From a virus, in the IMG/VR virus record IMGVR_UViG_3300050821_007392, positions 1-38,630 of that record: a stretch of 38,630 nt of DNA, one strand, 5' to 3'. How positions within the stretch are numbered: position 1 is the first letter of the stretch; every line of letters begins with the position of its first letter. The position numbers were made by a program, and so were the translations under genes. Below the pieces are notes generated by a model that searched no databases, was not told the DNA's origin, and saw only the letters and a list, made by a program, of their open reading frames with translations. This document shows positions 12,596 to 22,027 of this stretch, one piece after another.

Positions 12596-13930
12596 ATGGC
12601 AAATACACCAGTCAATATTTTACAGAACGTACAACTTTATATTAAATCAGAATTAGCGTGGCTCGATAATGAATATTGGGGCATATCTAATGCGAATAAG
12701 TCATTGGAGGAGTTTAATGACAAGCCTGGTAACTTAGGCGATGTAATCACCTTCGACTGTACACCTCGTTACATTTCTTATGATGGCCTAGTAATTACCG
12801 AACAGCCATCTGTTCAAAGATTGCAATCTTTAATCTGCTCACAAGCTAAAAACGTGTCCGCTGCCTATACAGATGAGCAATTTATTTTCAATGTTGAGCA
12901 ATATATGGACAGATTTGGTATTGCTGCTGCTAAAGAAATTGGAGCTGGAATTGAAACTGATATTCTTAAAAATATTGTTTCTGGAGTTGTTGGCAATAAC
13001 CCTAATAGCCCAGAATTTCAACAAGCCCAGATTAACTCAGGGCCATTCAGGTTCTTTGGTGACGGTGTTACGCCCATAAATAGTTATCAGCAATTAGCGC
13101 AAGCTTGGGCGAACTTTACCGCATTTGGTGCTGCAACCCATATGAAGCGCGGTGTCATACCTGTTGATTTAGTGCCTGCAATCGTTGGTACTGGATTAAA
13201 TCAATTTGCACCAGCACGTAACGATGACATTGCTAAGGCTTGGGAATTGGGTTCTTATGCGGGTCTTGATGTTAAATGGGGGGTTTCTAACTTACTACCC
13301 ATTCATATTTCAGGTTTTGTGCAAAATGCTGCTGCTCCTAACAATGTTTGGACGGTGGTTTCTGTAAATGACCCAACGGGTGTTAACGTTACTTCAATCG
13401 TTGCTACTGAACCCACGGGCTCTACTGCTGCCAATGCTGTTTTAGCGGGTGATTTATTCCAGTTTAATGATGGTGTAGCGAATCAGCCAAACTTAAGATT
13501 CTTAACATTCATTGGTCATAATCCAACTCGTTTACCGGTACAATTTAGAGCAATTGCTAATGCGAGTACTGTTGCTGGTAGTGCGACTATTCAAGTTCAA
13601 ACTATTAATAACTCCATTGGTTTAGTATGGGCTCAAAACCAAAACCAAAACGTAAATAATCCAATAGTTGCAGGTATGCAATTTACTGGATTACCTTCTC
13701 ACCAAGCAGGCTGGATGGATGCCGGTAATAGTTTCTACCTTGCAATGCCTAGATTGCCTAATCAGTCACCCTTCGAAACCGTGTACTTTAAGGATAAAGA
13801 ATCCGGTGCCTCACTTCGACATTATTGGGGGGTTCAATTCGGTAAGGATAACCGCTCATACGTCCGTGACTGTACATGGGGTTCCACATTAATCGCAGAG
13901 GATTCAATGCGTCTCGTTTTCCCAATGTAA
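12596..13930 (+). CDS. Major coat protein, P22 gp5-like, 444 aa
   Basis: Builds the icosahedral head. Length is close to P22 coat (430). The N-terminus (TPVNILQNVQLYIKSELAWLDNEYWGISNANKSLEEF) and the early LGDVITFDCTPRYISYDG agree with the P22-type coat family. A beta-rich inserted domain is suggested at about 240-340. GAGAGGAA precedes the ATG. It is followed by a GAAA-loop hairpin that may limit readthrough. Confidence 0.88.
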   Translation: MANTPVNILQNVQLYIKSELAWLDNEYWGISNANKSLEEFNDKPGNLGDVITFDCTPRYISYDGLVITEQPSVQRLQSLICSQAKNVSAAYTDEQFIFNVEQYMDRFGIAAAKEIGAGIETDILKNIVSGVVGNNPNSPEFQQAQINSGPFRFFGDGVTPINSYQQLAQAWANFTAFGAATHMKRGVIPVDLVPAIVGTGLNQFAPARNDDIAKAWELGSYAGLDVKWGVSNLLPIHISGFVQNAAAPNNVWTVVSVNDPTGVNVTSIVATEPTGSTAANAVLAGDLFQFNDGVANQPNLRFLTFIGHNPTRLPVQFRAIANASTVAGSATIQVQTINNSIGLVWAQNQNQNVNNPIVAGMQFTGLPSHQAGWMDAGNSFYLAMPRLPNQSPFETVYFKDKESGASLRHYWGVQFGKDNRSYVRDCTWGSTLIAEDSMRLVFPM

Positions 13931-13954
13931 TCATTAGTCATTCAATACAATCTC

Positions 13955-13970
13955 GCGCTCGAAAGGGCGC
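13955..13970 (+). terminator. Hairpin after the coat gene (partial terminator)
   Basis: GCGCTC-GAAA-GGGCGC: six pairs including one T-G, with a GAAA tetraloop, followed by AAATTTT. This looks like a leaky terminator or mRNA end-stabiliser that keeps coat expression above downstream genes. The downstream ribosome site AAAAGGATTT begins 8 bp later. Confidence 0.55.
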
Positions 13971-13991
13971 AAATTTTAAAAGGATTTAATC

Positions 13992-14765
13992 ATGGCAGAA
14001 TCATACGATACACAAACATATGTACAATATGGTCAATACATGGAGTATTACATTAATGGGTTTGGGCTCAGCAATGATGCAACAACTCCTAATAGTATTC
14101 TGGACATTGCTCCAGGAAGCTGTATGGATTCCACAGGCACTTACCAATTGAGTTCAAATGCTGTAATCAAGGTTAACTCTGCTGTTAATGGACTTAATGG
14201 GCTTGATACTGGAACTGTAGCAGCAAGTACTGTTTATCCCGTATATTTGGTTTGGGATCCTGTTTCGTTCCAACCAACTGGTGCAATGATATCTTTATCT
14301 TACACACAACCATTGATGCCGTTTGGTTATAACGCATTTCTTTTAATTGGTTATGTAGTAACTGATTCAAGTTCACATTTCTTAAAAGGCTATTGGACAG
14401 CTGGAAATGCATCAGCAAGACAATTTTTTTATGATTCTCCTCAGGCTACTGCGGTCACTGCTGGTGCTGCGACTACTTATACGGCAGTTGATTTAACTAA
14501 ATGGGTTCCATTGGTAAACAATACACCGATTTGGATTGCTAGTGCATTTACTCCAGGTGCGGCATCTAGAACATTAAAAATGCAGCCAGTTAATGCTACG
14601 GGAGATGCGGTAATTATTACAGGTCAGGTAACTGCTGTCGTAGTTACTAGCAATTCATTTTTACTTGCGCAAATTGCCTCAGCTAAACCTGAAATTAACT
14701 ACGTTGTCAGTAATGCTGGCGATGCGGCTGCGTTGAATGTTGCTGGGTATCAATGGTTTGTGTAA
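13992..14765 (+). CDS. Probable virion protein (decoration or head fibre), 257 aa
   Basis: Beta-rich, low in charge, Ala/Thr/Val-rich, with no membrane segment. It lies between coat and the gp4-like gene, where podophages often carry decoration or minor head proteins. The tail AAALNVAGYQWFV suggests an assembly domain. I do not recognise a family, so the call rests on composition and position. Confidence 0.65.
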   Translation: MAESYDTQTYVQYGQYMEYYINGFGLSNDATTPNSILDIAPGSCMDSTGTYQLSSNAVIKVNSAVNGLNGLDTGTVAASTVYPVYLVWDPVSFQPTGAMISLSYTQPLMPFGYNAFLLIGYVVTDSSSHFLKGYWTAGNASARQFFYDSPQATAVTAGAATTYTAVDLTKWVPLVNNTPIWIASAFTPGAASRTLKMQPVNATGDAVIITGQVTAVVVTSNSFLLAQIASAKPEINYVVSNAGDAAALNVAGYQWFV

Positions 14766-14788
14766 TACATTAACCCAAGGAGGGGAAT

Positions 14789-15496
14789 ATGGCTGCTTAT
14801 CCTGCTAGTGAATTGATTACGCGAGCATATTTCCTTTCACAAGTACTGGCTCGCGATTTACAAACAATTTCAGGCTCTCAAATGGATGATGGCCTGTACC
14901 TTTTGAATGCGTTACTGGACGTGAAGTTCAGTGATTTACAATTGATTCCTTATTATAACAATTTTCAAATCACTACAGTTCAGGGTCAGGAAATGTATTT
15001 TATTCCGAACCTGGCTGAAGCTGATACTACTACATTTAATATTGGGCAAGTTCGATTCTCTATGAATGAACTTACTCGTAAAGAATATTTTAGTACTCCT
15101 CGCGTGGATAATTTACAGGCTTTACCTTTTAGTTATCGGTATGAACGCTGTTTGGGTGGTACGAATCTGTTTTTGTACTTTGTACCGAACCAGGCTTATC
15201 TAGTAAATATTTGGGGTAAGTTTGCTTTGAGTGATGTGACACTTCAGCAGGATTTATCGCTTACTTATGATTTGTTTTATATTGAGTATTTGCGGTTTGC
15301 TCTTGCACAATATGTCTGTTGTGAATACGGACAGACATTTCCTGATACATGCGAAGCGAAGTTGAAACAGATTGTTAAGAAACTTAAGTCGATTAGTCCG
15401 GCTGATTTGTCGATTACTAAGCGGTCGTTCTTTACTACTAACACAACTTTTGACTGGCAATATGTGAACTTAAGCCAGGGATGGTATCCGTTCTAA
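14789..15496 (+). CDS. Head-completion protein, gp4-like tail accessory factor, 235 aa
   Basis: gp4 binds below the portal to close the head. The start (SELITRAYFLSQVLARDLQTISGSQMDDGLYLLNALLD) and the end (FALAQYVCCEYGQTFPDTCEAKLKQIVKKL) have the helical layout of this family, with a beta insert between them that makes it longer than P22 gp4 (166). Its position directly before a gp10-like gene is the P22 order. Family call moderately sure. Confidence 0.65.
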   Translation: MAAYPASELITRAYFLSQVLARDLQTISGSQMDDGLYLLNALLDVKFSDLQLIPYYNNFQITTVQGQEMYFIPNLAEADTTTFNIGQVRFSMNELTRKEYFSTPRVDNLQALPFSYRYERCLGGTNLFLYFVPNQAYLVNIWGKFALSDVTLQQDLSLTYDLFYIEYLRFALAQYVCCEYGQTFPDTCEAKLKQIVKKLKSISPADLSITKRSFFTTNTTFDWQYVNLSQGWYPF

Positions 15497-15507
15497 AAGG
15501 ATTTCAA

Positions 15508-17100
15508 ATGCAAGGAAAGCAAATATCACCAGTACAACCTTTAGCACCTAAAAGCGCACAAGGTACATTTGAAATTCCCTTAGACATTGTGGGAGGAAAC
15601 AAGTACGGTCGCTACCCAAAAATTAATCAATCTGAAACCTGGAACATGATGATTTCGGACGGTTTTCTGGTGGATTATGCGGGATTCCAGTTCATTCAAG
15701 AGATTACAGATAATCCAGCGGCAACAGGTCGTGGCGCCCATGTAAGCACTGTTTTCAACGTCATGATAGTTGTAGCAGGAAATGCGGTTGTAAGTTATGA
15801 CCATAATCTAGTCCCATCACGCATTGGGACATTAGCGACTACAACGGGAGAAGTATACATTGCCGAGAATAATGCTGGGCAGGTTGCATTTTCAGATGGA
15901 GTTAATATCTACATTTATGACCAAAACACACTTACATTTTCTCCTGCAACAATCAATTTCACCCCTGGTTACATTACCTTTCAAAACACTTATTTTTTAT
16001 GCGCTGCGCTTGACCAGGCTCAATGGAGACTATCAGCTCAGAATGATGGGACTACATGGCCTACTACGGCGCCATTCGTAGGGCAGCTACAAACAAAGCC
16101 TGATACCCTTCAAGCCGTTATTCCTATGCCTGGTCGTGGAAATATGGCTTTTATTTTTGGGCGTACTGTTGGTGAGCAATGGACGTTTACAGGGCAGGCA
16201 TTATTTCCATATTCGAGAAATACATCATTTAACTTAGATTATGGCTGCATTAATCCATCTTCTATTGCCTTCCAAGGCACTTATATTGTTTGGATTGGTA
16301 TAAGTGAGGAAGCAGGCCCCGTTATCATGTACACAACTGGTGGCGATATTAAAGAGGTTTCTACGGACGGTATTGACTACTTATTCAGCACTTTAACGGC
16401 ACCTGAGGATTGTAGCGGATTTTTAGTTAAGATTGATGGTCACTTGTTTTACCAAGTGACATTTAAAACAGACAATATAACCTTGGCTCTAGACTTAACT
16501 AATAACACATTTTTTACAATATCTGATGAGAATATGAACTATCACCCTGCGCGTAAGATTGTTTATTTCAATAATACGTACTATTTCGTTAGTTTTAATG
16601 ACTCGAATCTTTATGCCTTTGGGACTCAATTTACCAGCTACAACTACGAAAATGAAATTGAAGAAATCCCACGAGTTCGAATTTGCTCACCTATTCGATT
16701 TACCAATCAACGTCCTGCAATATTTAAAAGTCTTGGATTTACAATTGAACAAGGACAGCCAAATCCTGAAATAACCTTTGAAGAAAGCCATATGATTACT
16801 GAAATCACAGAGGATTTTATGCTGACAGAGGATGGTTTGAATTTGATGGTTAGTGAAGGCGTCGATAATAATAATGACTTTAGTCCTCAATTTAATATGC
16901 AAGTTTTTTTAGCTGTTTCACGTGATGGTGCTGAGGAATTTGGCAATAATGTTATGTTGAACATGAATCCTACTGGACAAAGAAAATCTCGGTTTATTTT
17001 CCAGAGATTAGGTAGGGCAAATGATTTTACGGCTCGATTGCAATTTGTAGGATTTTCAAGGTTTGTTGTTGGTGATGGCATTGTGGAGGCATATTTTTGA
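15508..17100 (+). CDS. Head-stabilisation/tail hub protein, P22 gp10-like, 530 aa
   Basis: A beta-propeller-like hub that stabilises packaged DNA. PLDIVGGNKYGRYPKI-SETWNMMIS at the start and later NTYFLCAALDQAQWRLSAQNDGTTWP resemble the phage_stabilise family. ATG 15508 has AAAAGGATTT before it; an upstream ATG at 15481 lies inside the gp4-like gene. Near residues 420-450 it carries a Met/Thr/Glu repeat (MITE, FMLTEDG, NLMVSE) that also ends the small protein at 24658. Confidence 0.83.
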   Translation: MQGKQISPVQPLAPKSAQGTFEIPLDIVGGNKYGRYPKINQSETWNMMISDGFLVDYAGFQFIQEITDNPAATGRGAHVSTVFNVMIVVAGNAVVSYDHNLVPSRIGTLATTTGEVYIAENNAGQVAFSDGVNIYIYDQNTLTFSPATINFTPGYITFQNTYFLCAALDQAQWRLSAQNDGTTWPTTAPFVGQLQTKPDTLQAVIPMPGRGNMAFIFGRTVGEQWTFTGQALFPYSRNTSFNLDYGCINPSSIAFQGTYIVWIGISEEAGPVIMYTTGGDIKEVSTDGIDYLFSTLTAPEDCSGFLVKIDGHLFYQVTFKTDNITLALDLTNNTFFTISDENMNYHPARKIVYFNNTYYFVSFNDSNLYAFGTQFTSYNYENEIEEIPRVRICSPIRFTNQRPAIFKSLGFTIEQGQPNPEITFEESHMITEITEDFMLTEDGLNLMVSEGVDNNNDFSPQFNMQVFLAVSRDGAEEFGNNVMLNMNPTGQRKSRFIFQRLGRANDFTARLQFVGFSRFVVGDGIVEAYF

Positions 17101-17396
17101 ATATACCAGACCTACCAGTAAGCCCAATAACCGAAGAAGACGGCAATCCAACTCCGACCGAATATCAATTCCGTCAAAATTTAATTCAGTCACTGCAATC
17201 AGTAACAAGTGATGAAGGATTGGTGCCACCTTCTCAAACAACTGCTAATATTACTACTATACAGAATGCGATAAATGACCAAGGACAGTTCACATGCGCA
17301 CCTGGTACGCTTATTTATAACTCAGATACGAATCAATTACAGGTTTGTATCTATGTGGCCGGAGTGCCATCATTTAAAAATGTGACACATTCATAA
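17097..17396 (+). CDS. Small virion protein, 99 aa
   Basis: TTG 17097 follows GGAGG at 9 bp and overlaps the gp10-like stop. A Pro-rich N-terminus, then TPTEYQFRQNLIQSLQ, a TTANITTIQNAI segment, and PGTLIYNSDTNQLQVCIYVAGV, a strand pair of the kind seen in short phage proteins where a fibre contacts the hub. It lies where P22 has its tail needle (gp26) but is far shorter and lacks the long coiled coil. Confidence 0.7.
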   Translation: MNIPDLPVSPITEEDGNPTPTEYQFRQNLIQSLQSVTSDEGLVPPSQTTANITTIQNAINDQGQFTCAPGTLIYNSDTNQLQVCIYVAGVPSFKNVTHS

Positions 17397-17406
17397 GGAG
17401 TTTGAA

Positions 17407-18042
17407 ATGTCATGGTTATCTGAATTATTTCATGGCGGTAAAAATCCCGCTGATGTAGCACAGCCGTATCTAGAAAAGATTCCAGGTGCTGTAAATCCTT
17501 ATTATCAGCCTTATATCAATCAGGGTCAGCAAGCAAATCAAGGATTGATGGAGCAATACGGTCATTTGATTAATAACCCAAATGATATGTATTCCCAGTT
17601 TGGTCAAGGCTATAAGCAATCACCTGGTTATCAATTTAAATTAAATCAAGCCTTGCAAGCGGCTGGGAATGCAGCTGCTGCTGGTGGTATGGCGGGCTCT
17701 CCTCAACATGAACAACAAAACATGCAAATTGGTAATGACATCGCCTCTCAGGATTTTAATGATTATATCAATCACATTTTGGGATTGTATGGAGTCGGAT
17801 TGCAAGGTCAACAAGGATTAGGACAACAAGGATTCCAGGCTTCGTTAGGTTATGGAGATATTTTGGGCTCTAATTTGGCGCAACAAGGTCAATTGGCTTA
17901 TGAGGGTCAGGCTGGACAAAATGCAAATAGAACAGGAATGTTCAACAACCTGATTAGTCTGGGTGGAACTTTAGGTGGCTCATATCTTGGTAAACCAGGT
18001 TCTAGTCAACCAAACCTTCTACCCAACCGATCTTACGGTTAA
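17407..18042 (+). CDS. Candidate DNA-ejection protein (gp7-like), 211 aa
   Basis: Gly/Ala/Gln-rich (NQGQQANQGLMEQYG, AGNAAAAGGMAGSP, QQGQLAYEGQAGQNANRT), a composition shared by small ejection proteins of P22-type phages. It stands first of three genes in the P22 ejection position. GGAGTT precedes the ATG. A hydrophobic glycine-rich end (NLISLGGTLGGSYLG) may insert in membrane. Assignment by composition and order. Confidence 0.6.
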   Translation: MSWLSELFHGGKNPADVAQPYLEKIPGAVNPYYQPYINQGQQANQGLMEQYGHLINNPNDMYSQFGQGYKQSPGYQFKLNQALQAAGNAAAAGGMAGSPQHEQQNMQIGNDIASQDFNDYINHILGLYGVGLQGQQGLGQQGFQASLGYGDILGSNLAQQGQLAYEGQAGQNANRTGMFNNLISLGGTLGGSYLGKPGSSQPNLLPNRSYG

Positions 18043-18051
18043 GGATGAATC

Positions 18052-19227
18052 ATGCCTATTAATTATCCACAATTTAGAAGATTGAATGCTGCTGAAACTG
18101 GAGGATTTGGAGGAGTTGACCTTGCAGGTTCGCTTCGTTCTGGTTTGCAGAATGCTAATGCGATTCAGGAGGCTCGATTTAAACCGCAACAAATGCAAGA
18201 ACAGATTAGAAGCCAAGAACTTGCTAATAAGATTAATGAGGCAAAGGCACAATATGCTCCTGAGCAAGAATTAGCAAACTTAAAATATAAACAAGCAGGA
18301 ATAGGACATTTAGGTGCTCAAACAAGAAATATTGAAGCCGAAATGGGGCTGCTTCCATATAGACAAAAATTAATACAAGCACAGACTTCAAGAGCGGAGC
18401 AATTAGCGAATCAACCTTATGGAGGAAATTTAACTGGTATAGCTCAAGAAGCATTAGGTATTGCTCAATTAACAGGTCAAGACCCTAAAGAGGTAGCTCA
18501 AAAATTATATCAGAATAAATTACAACAAGCAGATGCATTGAATGATTATAGAAAATCTTTGATTCAAATGGCTCCAAAAAAAGCTTCGACTCAACTTGCA
18601 AAGCTACAGCAAGAAGAACAAGAAGTTCAACAAGGATTTTTGCCTGGTTCAAATGGTCAAGTGAGATTAAACAAAGATCAGCAACAAAGTTTAAGTGGAC
18701 AATATAAACTTGCGCGACAAAAACTTAGTAGTGATGTAGATACCAGAAAAAAATTATTATACGCCACTAACCTAGATAAAACTTTGGACAATATAAATGT
18801 AGATGATTTAACACAATATAGCGGTATTGCTGGCGGATTAGAGAAAAAAATAGCTGAAGGCAAATCTTTGAGTGGTGGAGAAGAAAAGAAATATGAAGCA
18901 TATCAAAAGTCTTTGACTGCTACGAAATTATTAGCAAAACAAGTTAGGCAATTTTATGGTGATTCTATTACTCCAAGTATTCAGGAAAAATTAGGCGAAC
19001 TTACCAATCCAGCTTCATGGAAATTAAATCCTAAAGTTGCTAAACAGAACTTTAATCAATTTAAATCTATCGTGCATCAAGAAACACAAACATATCGAGA
19101 TGCGTTACAGGGTAATGATGTTTATAGAAATGCTCCCAAAGGAAATAATAATTCTGTTCATGAAACCAAAGAATTAAATGGTAAAACCTATATGAAAGTG
19201 GATGGGGAATGGTATGAGTTACTCTAA
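18052..19227 (+). CDS. Candidate DNA-ejection protein (gp20-like), 391 aa
   Basis: Gln- and Lys-rich helical protein with coiled-coil stretches (about 40-160 and 190-250). It follows the gp7-like gene by 9 bp. This corresponds in position and length to P22 gp20 (471 aa), which is ejected with the DNA. No enzyme motif was seen. Overlaps the next gene by 14 bp. Confidence 0.6.
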   Translation: MPINYPQFRRLNAAETGGFGGVDLAGSLRSGLQNANAIQEARFKPQQMQEQIRSQELANKINEAKAQYAPEQELANLKYKQAGIGHLGAQTRNIEAEMGLLPYRQKLIQAQTSRAEQLANQPYGGNLTGIAQEALGIAQLTGQDPKEVAQKLYQNKLQQADALNDYRKSLIQMAPKKASTQLAKLQQEEQEVQQGFLPGSNGQVRLNKDQQQSLSGQYKLARQKLSSDVDTRKKLLYATNLDKTLDNINVDDLTQYSGIAGGLEKKIAEGKSLSGGEEKKYEAYQKSLTATKLLAKQVRQFYGDSITPSIQEKLGELTNPASWKLNPKVAKQNFNQFKSIVHQETQTYRDALQGNDVYRNAPKGNNNSVHETKELNGKTYMKVDGEWYELL

Positions 19228-21406
19228 AGTTAACGATCCATCAATTATCGAACAACTTAATAAAAAATCAAAAATGAAAGTAGTTGATCCAAATTTATTG
19301 GCTCAATTGAATGGCGATGAATCACAAGATGATTCTTTATTAACTAGACTTGGCAATTCAGCCGGAGAATTTAATCAATTTGTCGAAAAAATACCAAGAA
19401 ATTTAGCTATAGGATTAGCAGAAGGCGGCAGAAATATAGCAAACACACCTCATAATCTTGCCAATTTAGTGGGCGCTGGAGAATATGTACCAAATTTTGC
19501 ACCACCTGAATATGACTATACTCAAGCATTCGGAGCCAAGGAACCCGCTACACTATCTGATAAGTTAATCCGTGGTTTAGCTCAATATGCGCCAGCATTC
19601 GCTTTACCTGGAGCAAATTTGGGCCGTGCAGGAGAGACAATTTCATCAATTCCTAAAGTTGGTGGGTTTTTAGGTGAGGCAGCTTCTCAAGCTGTTCCAC
19701 AAGCAGCTTTTGGGGTAACACAAAATCAAAATCCTTTGGTTGGTGCTGCTGAGGGTGGATTAGGTAGTTTGGCCGGTAGTGCAATTGGGAAAGGTATTGA
19801 GAAAGGAATCAATGCACTTAGACCTTCGCAAATATTAAGAGGAGAATTATCACCTGAAGAGTTGGCAAAAAATCTTGAATTAACTAAAGGAACTGAAACC
19901 AACTTAGGCGAAATAATTGAAAGTCCTTCATTAAAACGCTTATATGAAAATGTATTGCCTCATGTATTGGGCTCTGGTTCCGAAAAAACAATGCAACGTA
20001 ATACATCAAATATATTGAAGAAAGGCGATGAATTATTAACTAAAATTTCTGGAAAAACTCAACCTGAAGATTATGGGATAAAAATACAAGAAGCTTTAAA
20101 GCAATCAGCAAAAGATATTGAGAAAGTGAAAAATGAAAAATTTTCAAAGGTGAATGATTTTGCTAAAGAAGCAAAAGTAACTACAGATAGAAGTAATTTA
20201 AGAAATGCAGCCAAAGAAATCTTACATCAAATTGAATCTGATCCTGATTTATCTAAATTTACAAATCCATCCGATATTAAGTTAATAAAAGATATCGCAT
20301 TCAACGGTTTGAAAGAGGCTAATTTATCCTCTAAAGGTAAAAAAACATACGAAGGAAATTCAAATATATCAGGTAAAAAAATAAAAGAAGAATTAGATCC
20401 AATTACCGGTGAACCTATAAAGCCAATAGAGTTTAATGAAAAATCATCAGTTAATTTACCGAAAACCATGCATCCCGGGGAATTTAGTCCTATTACGGGC
20501 AAAAGAATTGAAAATAAAAACAATTATTCTCTTAAAAATACAGATATTTTAAGAGGTAAAATAGGTGAAATGGCGCATGAGGCTTTTATAAAAGGTGAAA
20601 AGCCAAAGGGTTCAATTTATCAAAAATTAAAACAAGCTTTAGAAAAAGATGTTGATCAAGCAATTAAACATTCATCAAGCGAACAACTTAAAAAAGCGCA
20701 CAAAGATGCAATGCAATTTTATAAAAATGAATATGCACCATATGAAGACCCTGATATTAGAAAATTTATTAAACAAGGAGGTGATCCAGATTTAATAATA
20801 AGTCATTTTATTAAGGGCGGTAAAAATGATAGAGCTACCCTTTTGACAAAATTATCAAAAGGGCTGCTTCAAGAACCAAATGGAACAAAAAACCTTCTAG
20901 CAGCGTCATATTTCTCTCGAGCAATTGATAATGACGGGAAGTTGAACCCGCTTAAATTAAGTACACTTTATCATAATTTAGGCAAAAATCAACGTAAAGC
21001 TTTATTTGGAGATACAGCAACAGCGAATGAATTTAAAAATTATATGGATTTAGTTAATAAAAACAAAGAAGGGTTTAATTTAATGTTTAATCCAAAAACT
21101 GGAGCAAGGAATACCACATTATTAAGCCACATTGGGACTTTGATTACAGGAGGTTTGACTGGAAGTTTACCAGGATTTGCAGGAACTCTCTTGGCCTCTG
21201 GATTAGCCGGAAAAGGAGCAACAAAATTATTAACTTCACCAAAATATAGAGAAAAATTAGTGAATGCCATGATTAAAAATAAACAAATTGAATTACCTAA
21301 GAATTCTTTACCTAAAGGAATGGCAGTTCAACAAGGATTGTCTGGTAATGATACAGAACAAAAACCTTTAGAATTAGAACTCATTGGTAAACGCAGAAAA
21401 GATTGA
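19214..21406 (+). CDS. Candidate DNA-ejection protein (gp16-like), 730 aa
   Basis: The largest ejection gene. N-terminal 200 residues contain Ala/Gly-rich amphipathic segments (NLAIGLAEGGRNIANTPHNLANL, LAQYAPAFALPGANLG); then long charged helices; near the end another Gly-rich stretch (TGSLPGFAGTLLASGLAG) that could cross a membrane. P22 gp16 is 609 aa and acts in the membrane. ATG 19214 has GGGGA upstream; 19202 is alternative. A short internal repeat, DPITGEPI and SPITGKRI, lies near 400-430. Confidence 0.65.
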   Translation: MSYSKVNDPSIIEQLNKKSKMKVVDPNLLAQLNGDESQDDSLLTRLGNSAGEFNQFVEKIPRNLAIGLAEGGRNIANTPHNLANLVGAGEYVPNFAPPEYDYTQAFGAKEPATLSDKLIRGLAQYAPAFALPGANLGRAGETISSIPKVGGFLGEAASQAVPQAAFGVTQNQNPLVGAAEGGLGSLAGSAIGKGIEKGINALRPSQILRGELSPEELAKNLELTKGTETNLGEIIESPSLKRLYENVLPHVLGSGSEKTMQRNTSNILKKGDELLTKISGKTQPEDYGIKIQEALKQSAKDIEKVKNEKFSKVNDFAKEAKVTTDRSNLRNAAKEILHQIESDPDLSKFTNPSDIKLIKDIAFNGLKEANLSSKGKKTYEGNSNISGKKIKEELDPITGEPIKPIEFNEKSSVNLPKTMHPGEFSPITGKRIENKNNYSLKNTDILRGKIGEMAHEAFIKGEKPKGSIYQKLKQALEKDVDQAIKHSSSEQLKKAHKDAMQFYKNEYAPYEDPDIRKFIKQGGDPDLIISHFIKGGKNDRATLLTKLSKGLLQEPNGTKNLLAASYFSRAIDNDGKLNPLKLSTLYHNLGKNQRKALFGDTATANEFKNYMDLVNKNKEGFNLMFNPKTGARNTTLLSHIGTLITGGLTGSLPGFAGTLLASGLAGKGATKLLTSPKYREKLVNAMIKNKQIELPKNSLPKGMAVQQGLSGNDTEQKPLELELIGKRRKD

Positions 21407-21423
21407 GTAAAATGTAAAAAATA

Positions 21424-21492
21424 AAGCCGGGTCAACGGGCGCCAACCCTACCGGCTTATACAACTAACAGGACTACAGGAATATTATATCTA
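21424..21492 (+). promoter_or_regulatory. Hairpin and ACAACTAACA leader before the second initiator
   Basis: AAGCCGG (21424-21430) pairs with CCGGCTT (21451-21457), with a GGCGCC palindrome in the loop. It may terminate the ejection operon. ACAACTAACA (21460-21469) follows, the same 10-mer as at 711-720, and in both places AGGAAT and an AT-rich stretch precede the start codon. Confidence 0.5.
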
Positions 21493-22017
21493 ATGAGTAT
21501 CGAATTAACAACTAGTGTTTTATCAATTCAAGATTTAACCCAATCAGCTAAATTCTTATTAACTGTTTTATGTTTTAGAGCAAATCAATTTCATGAGGTT
21601 TATTCCGAAATTAAACGATTATCCTTGGATTGTTCTTGTAGTATTAAAACGATAGAACGCGCATTAAAAGAATTACGTGATAAAAAATATTTGTCTTATA
21701 CGGGAAAATTAGCACCGAATTCAAAATCAATTCCAATTTATAGTATAAATTTAACGCACGGACAAATTGAGGGTGGTTTAAAACAACGCACGGACAATTT
21801 GTCTTTAACGGACGGACAAATTGGGGATTTACGGACGGACAAATTGGGTATACGGATAAACAATATATATAAAGACAATAAGAAAGACATAGATAATTTA
21901 TTTGAACCAACTCAAGAAGAAAAGAATGATGTAGCATATTATTTAAAAAATGCTCTTCCAATTACAGATAAGTTACAGACTACTTATTTATGGTTAATAG
22001 AAAATGGGTATTGCTAA
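21493..22017 (+). CDS. Second initiator-like winged-helix protein, 174 aa
   Basis: Residues about 10-75 are a helix-turn-helix_36-type domain (SAKFLLTVLCFRANQ, then KRLSLDCSCSIKTIERALKELRDKKYLSY), as in phage O-like and plasmid initiators. The DNA for the middle linker holds four ACGGACAAATTG-type iterons and then an AT-rich tract, the same layout as the 967-1773 gene. Both proteins start MSIE. It is shorter than the first, so a second initiator, a replication control protein or a remnant are all possible. It sits alone between ejection and tail genes. Confidence 0.7.
   Translation: MSIELTTSVLSIQDLTQSAKFLLTVLCFRANQFHEVYSEIKRLSLDCSCSIKTIERALKELRDKKYLSYTGKLAPNSKSIPIYSINLTHGQIEGGLKQRTDNLSLTDGQIGDLRTDKLGIRINNIYKDNKKDIDNLFEPTQEEKNDVAYYLKNALPITDKLQTTYLWLIENGYC
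21758..21846. repeat. Iteron cluster inside the second initiator-like gene
   Basis: Four 12-bp units: ACGGACAAATTG at 21758-21769, 21812-21823 and 21835-21846, and ACGGACAATTTG at 21790-21801, with start-to-start spacings of 32, 22 and 23 bp, about two to three helical turns. A degenerate unit (ACGGATAAA) follows, then the AT-rich stretch to about 21900. This is consistent with an origin or autoregulatory binding array. Confidence 0.75.
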
Positions 22018-22027
22018 GTACAACACT

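Noticed and set aside
21424-21457. Hairpin before the second initiator as a classical terminator only
   Set aside because: No T-run follows and the shared ACAACTAACA element suggests a leader role; termination may be partial.
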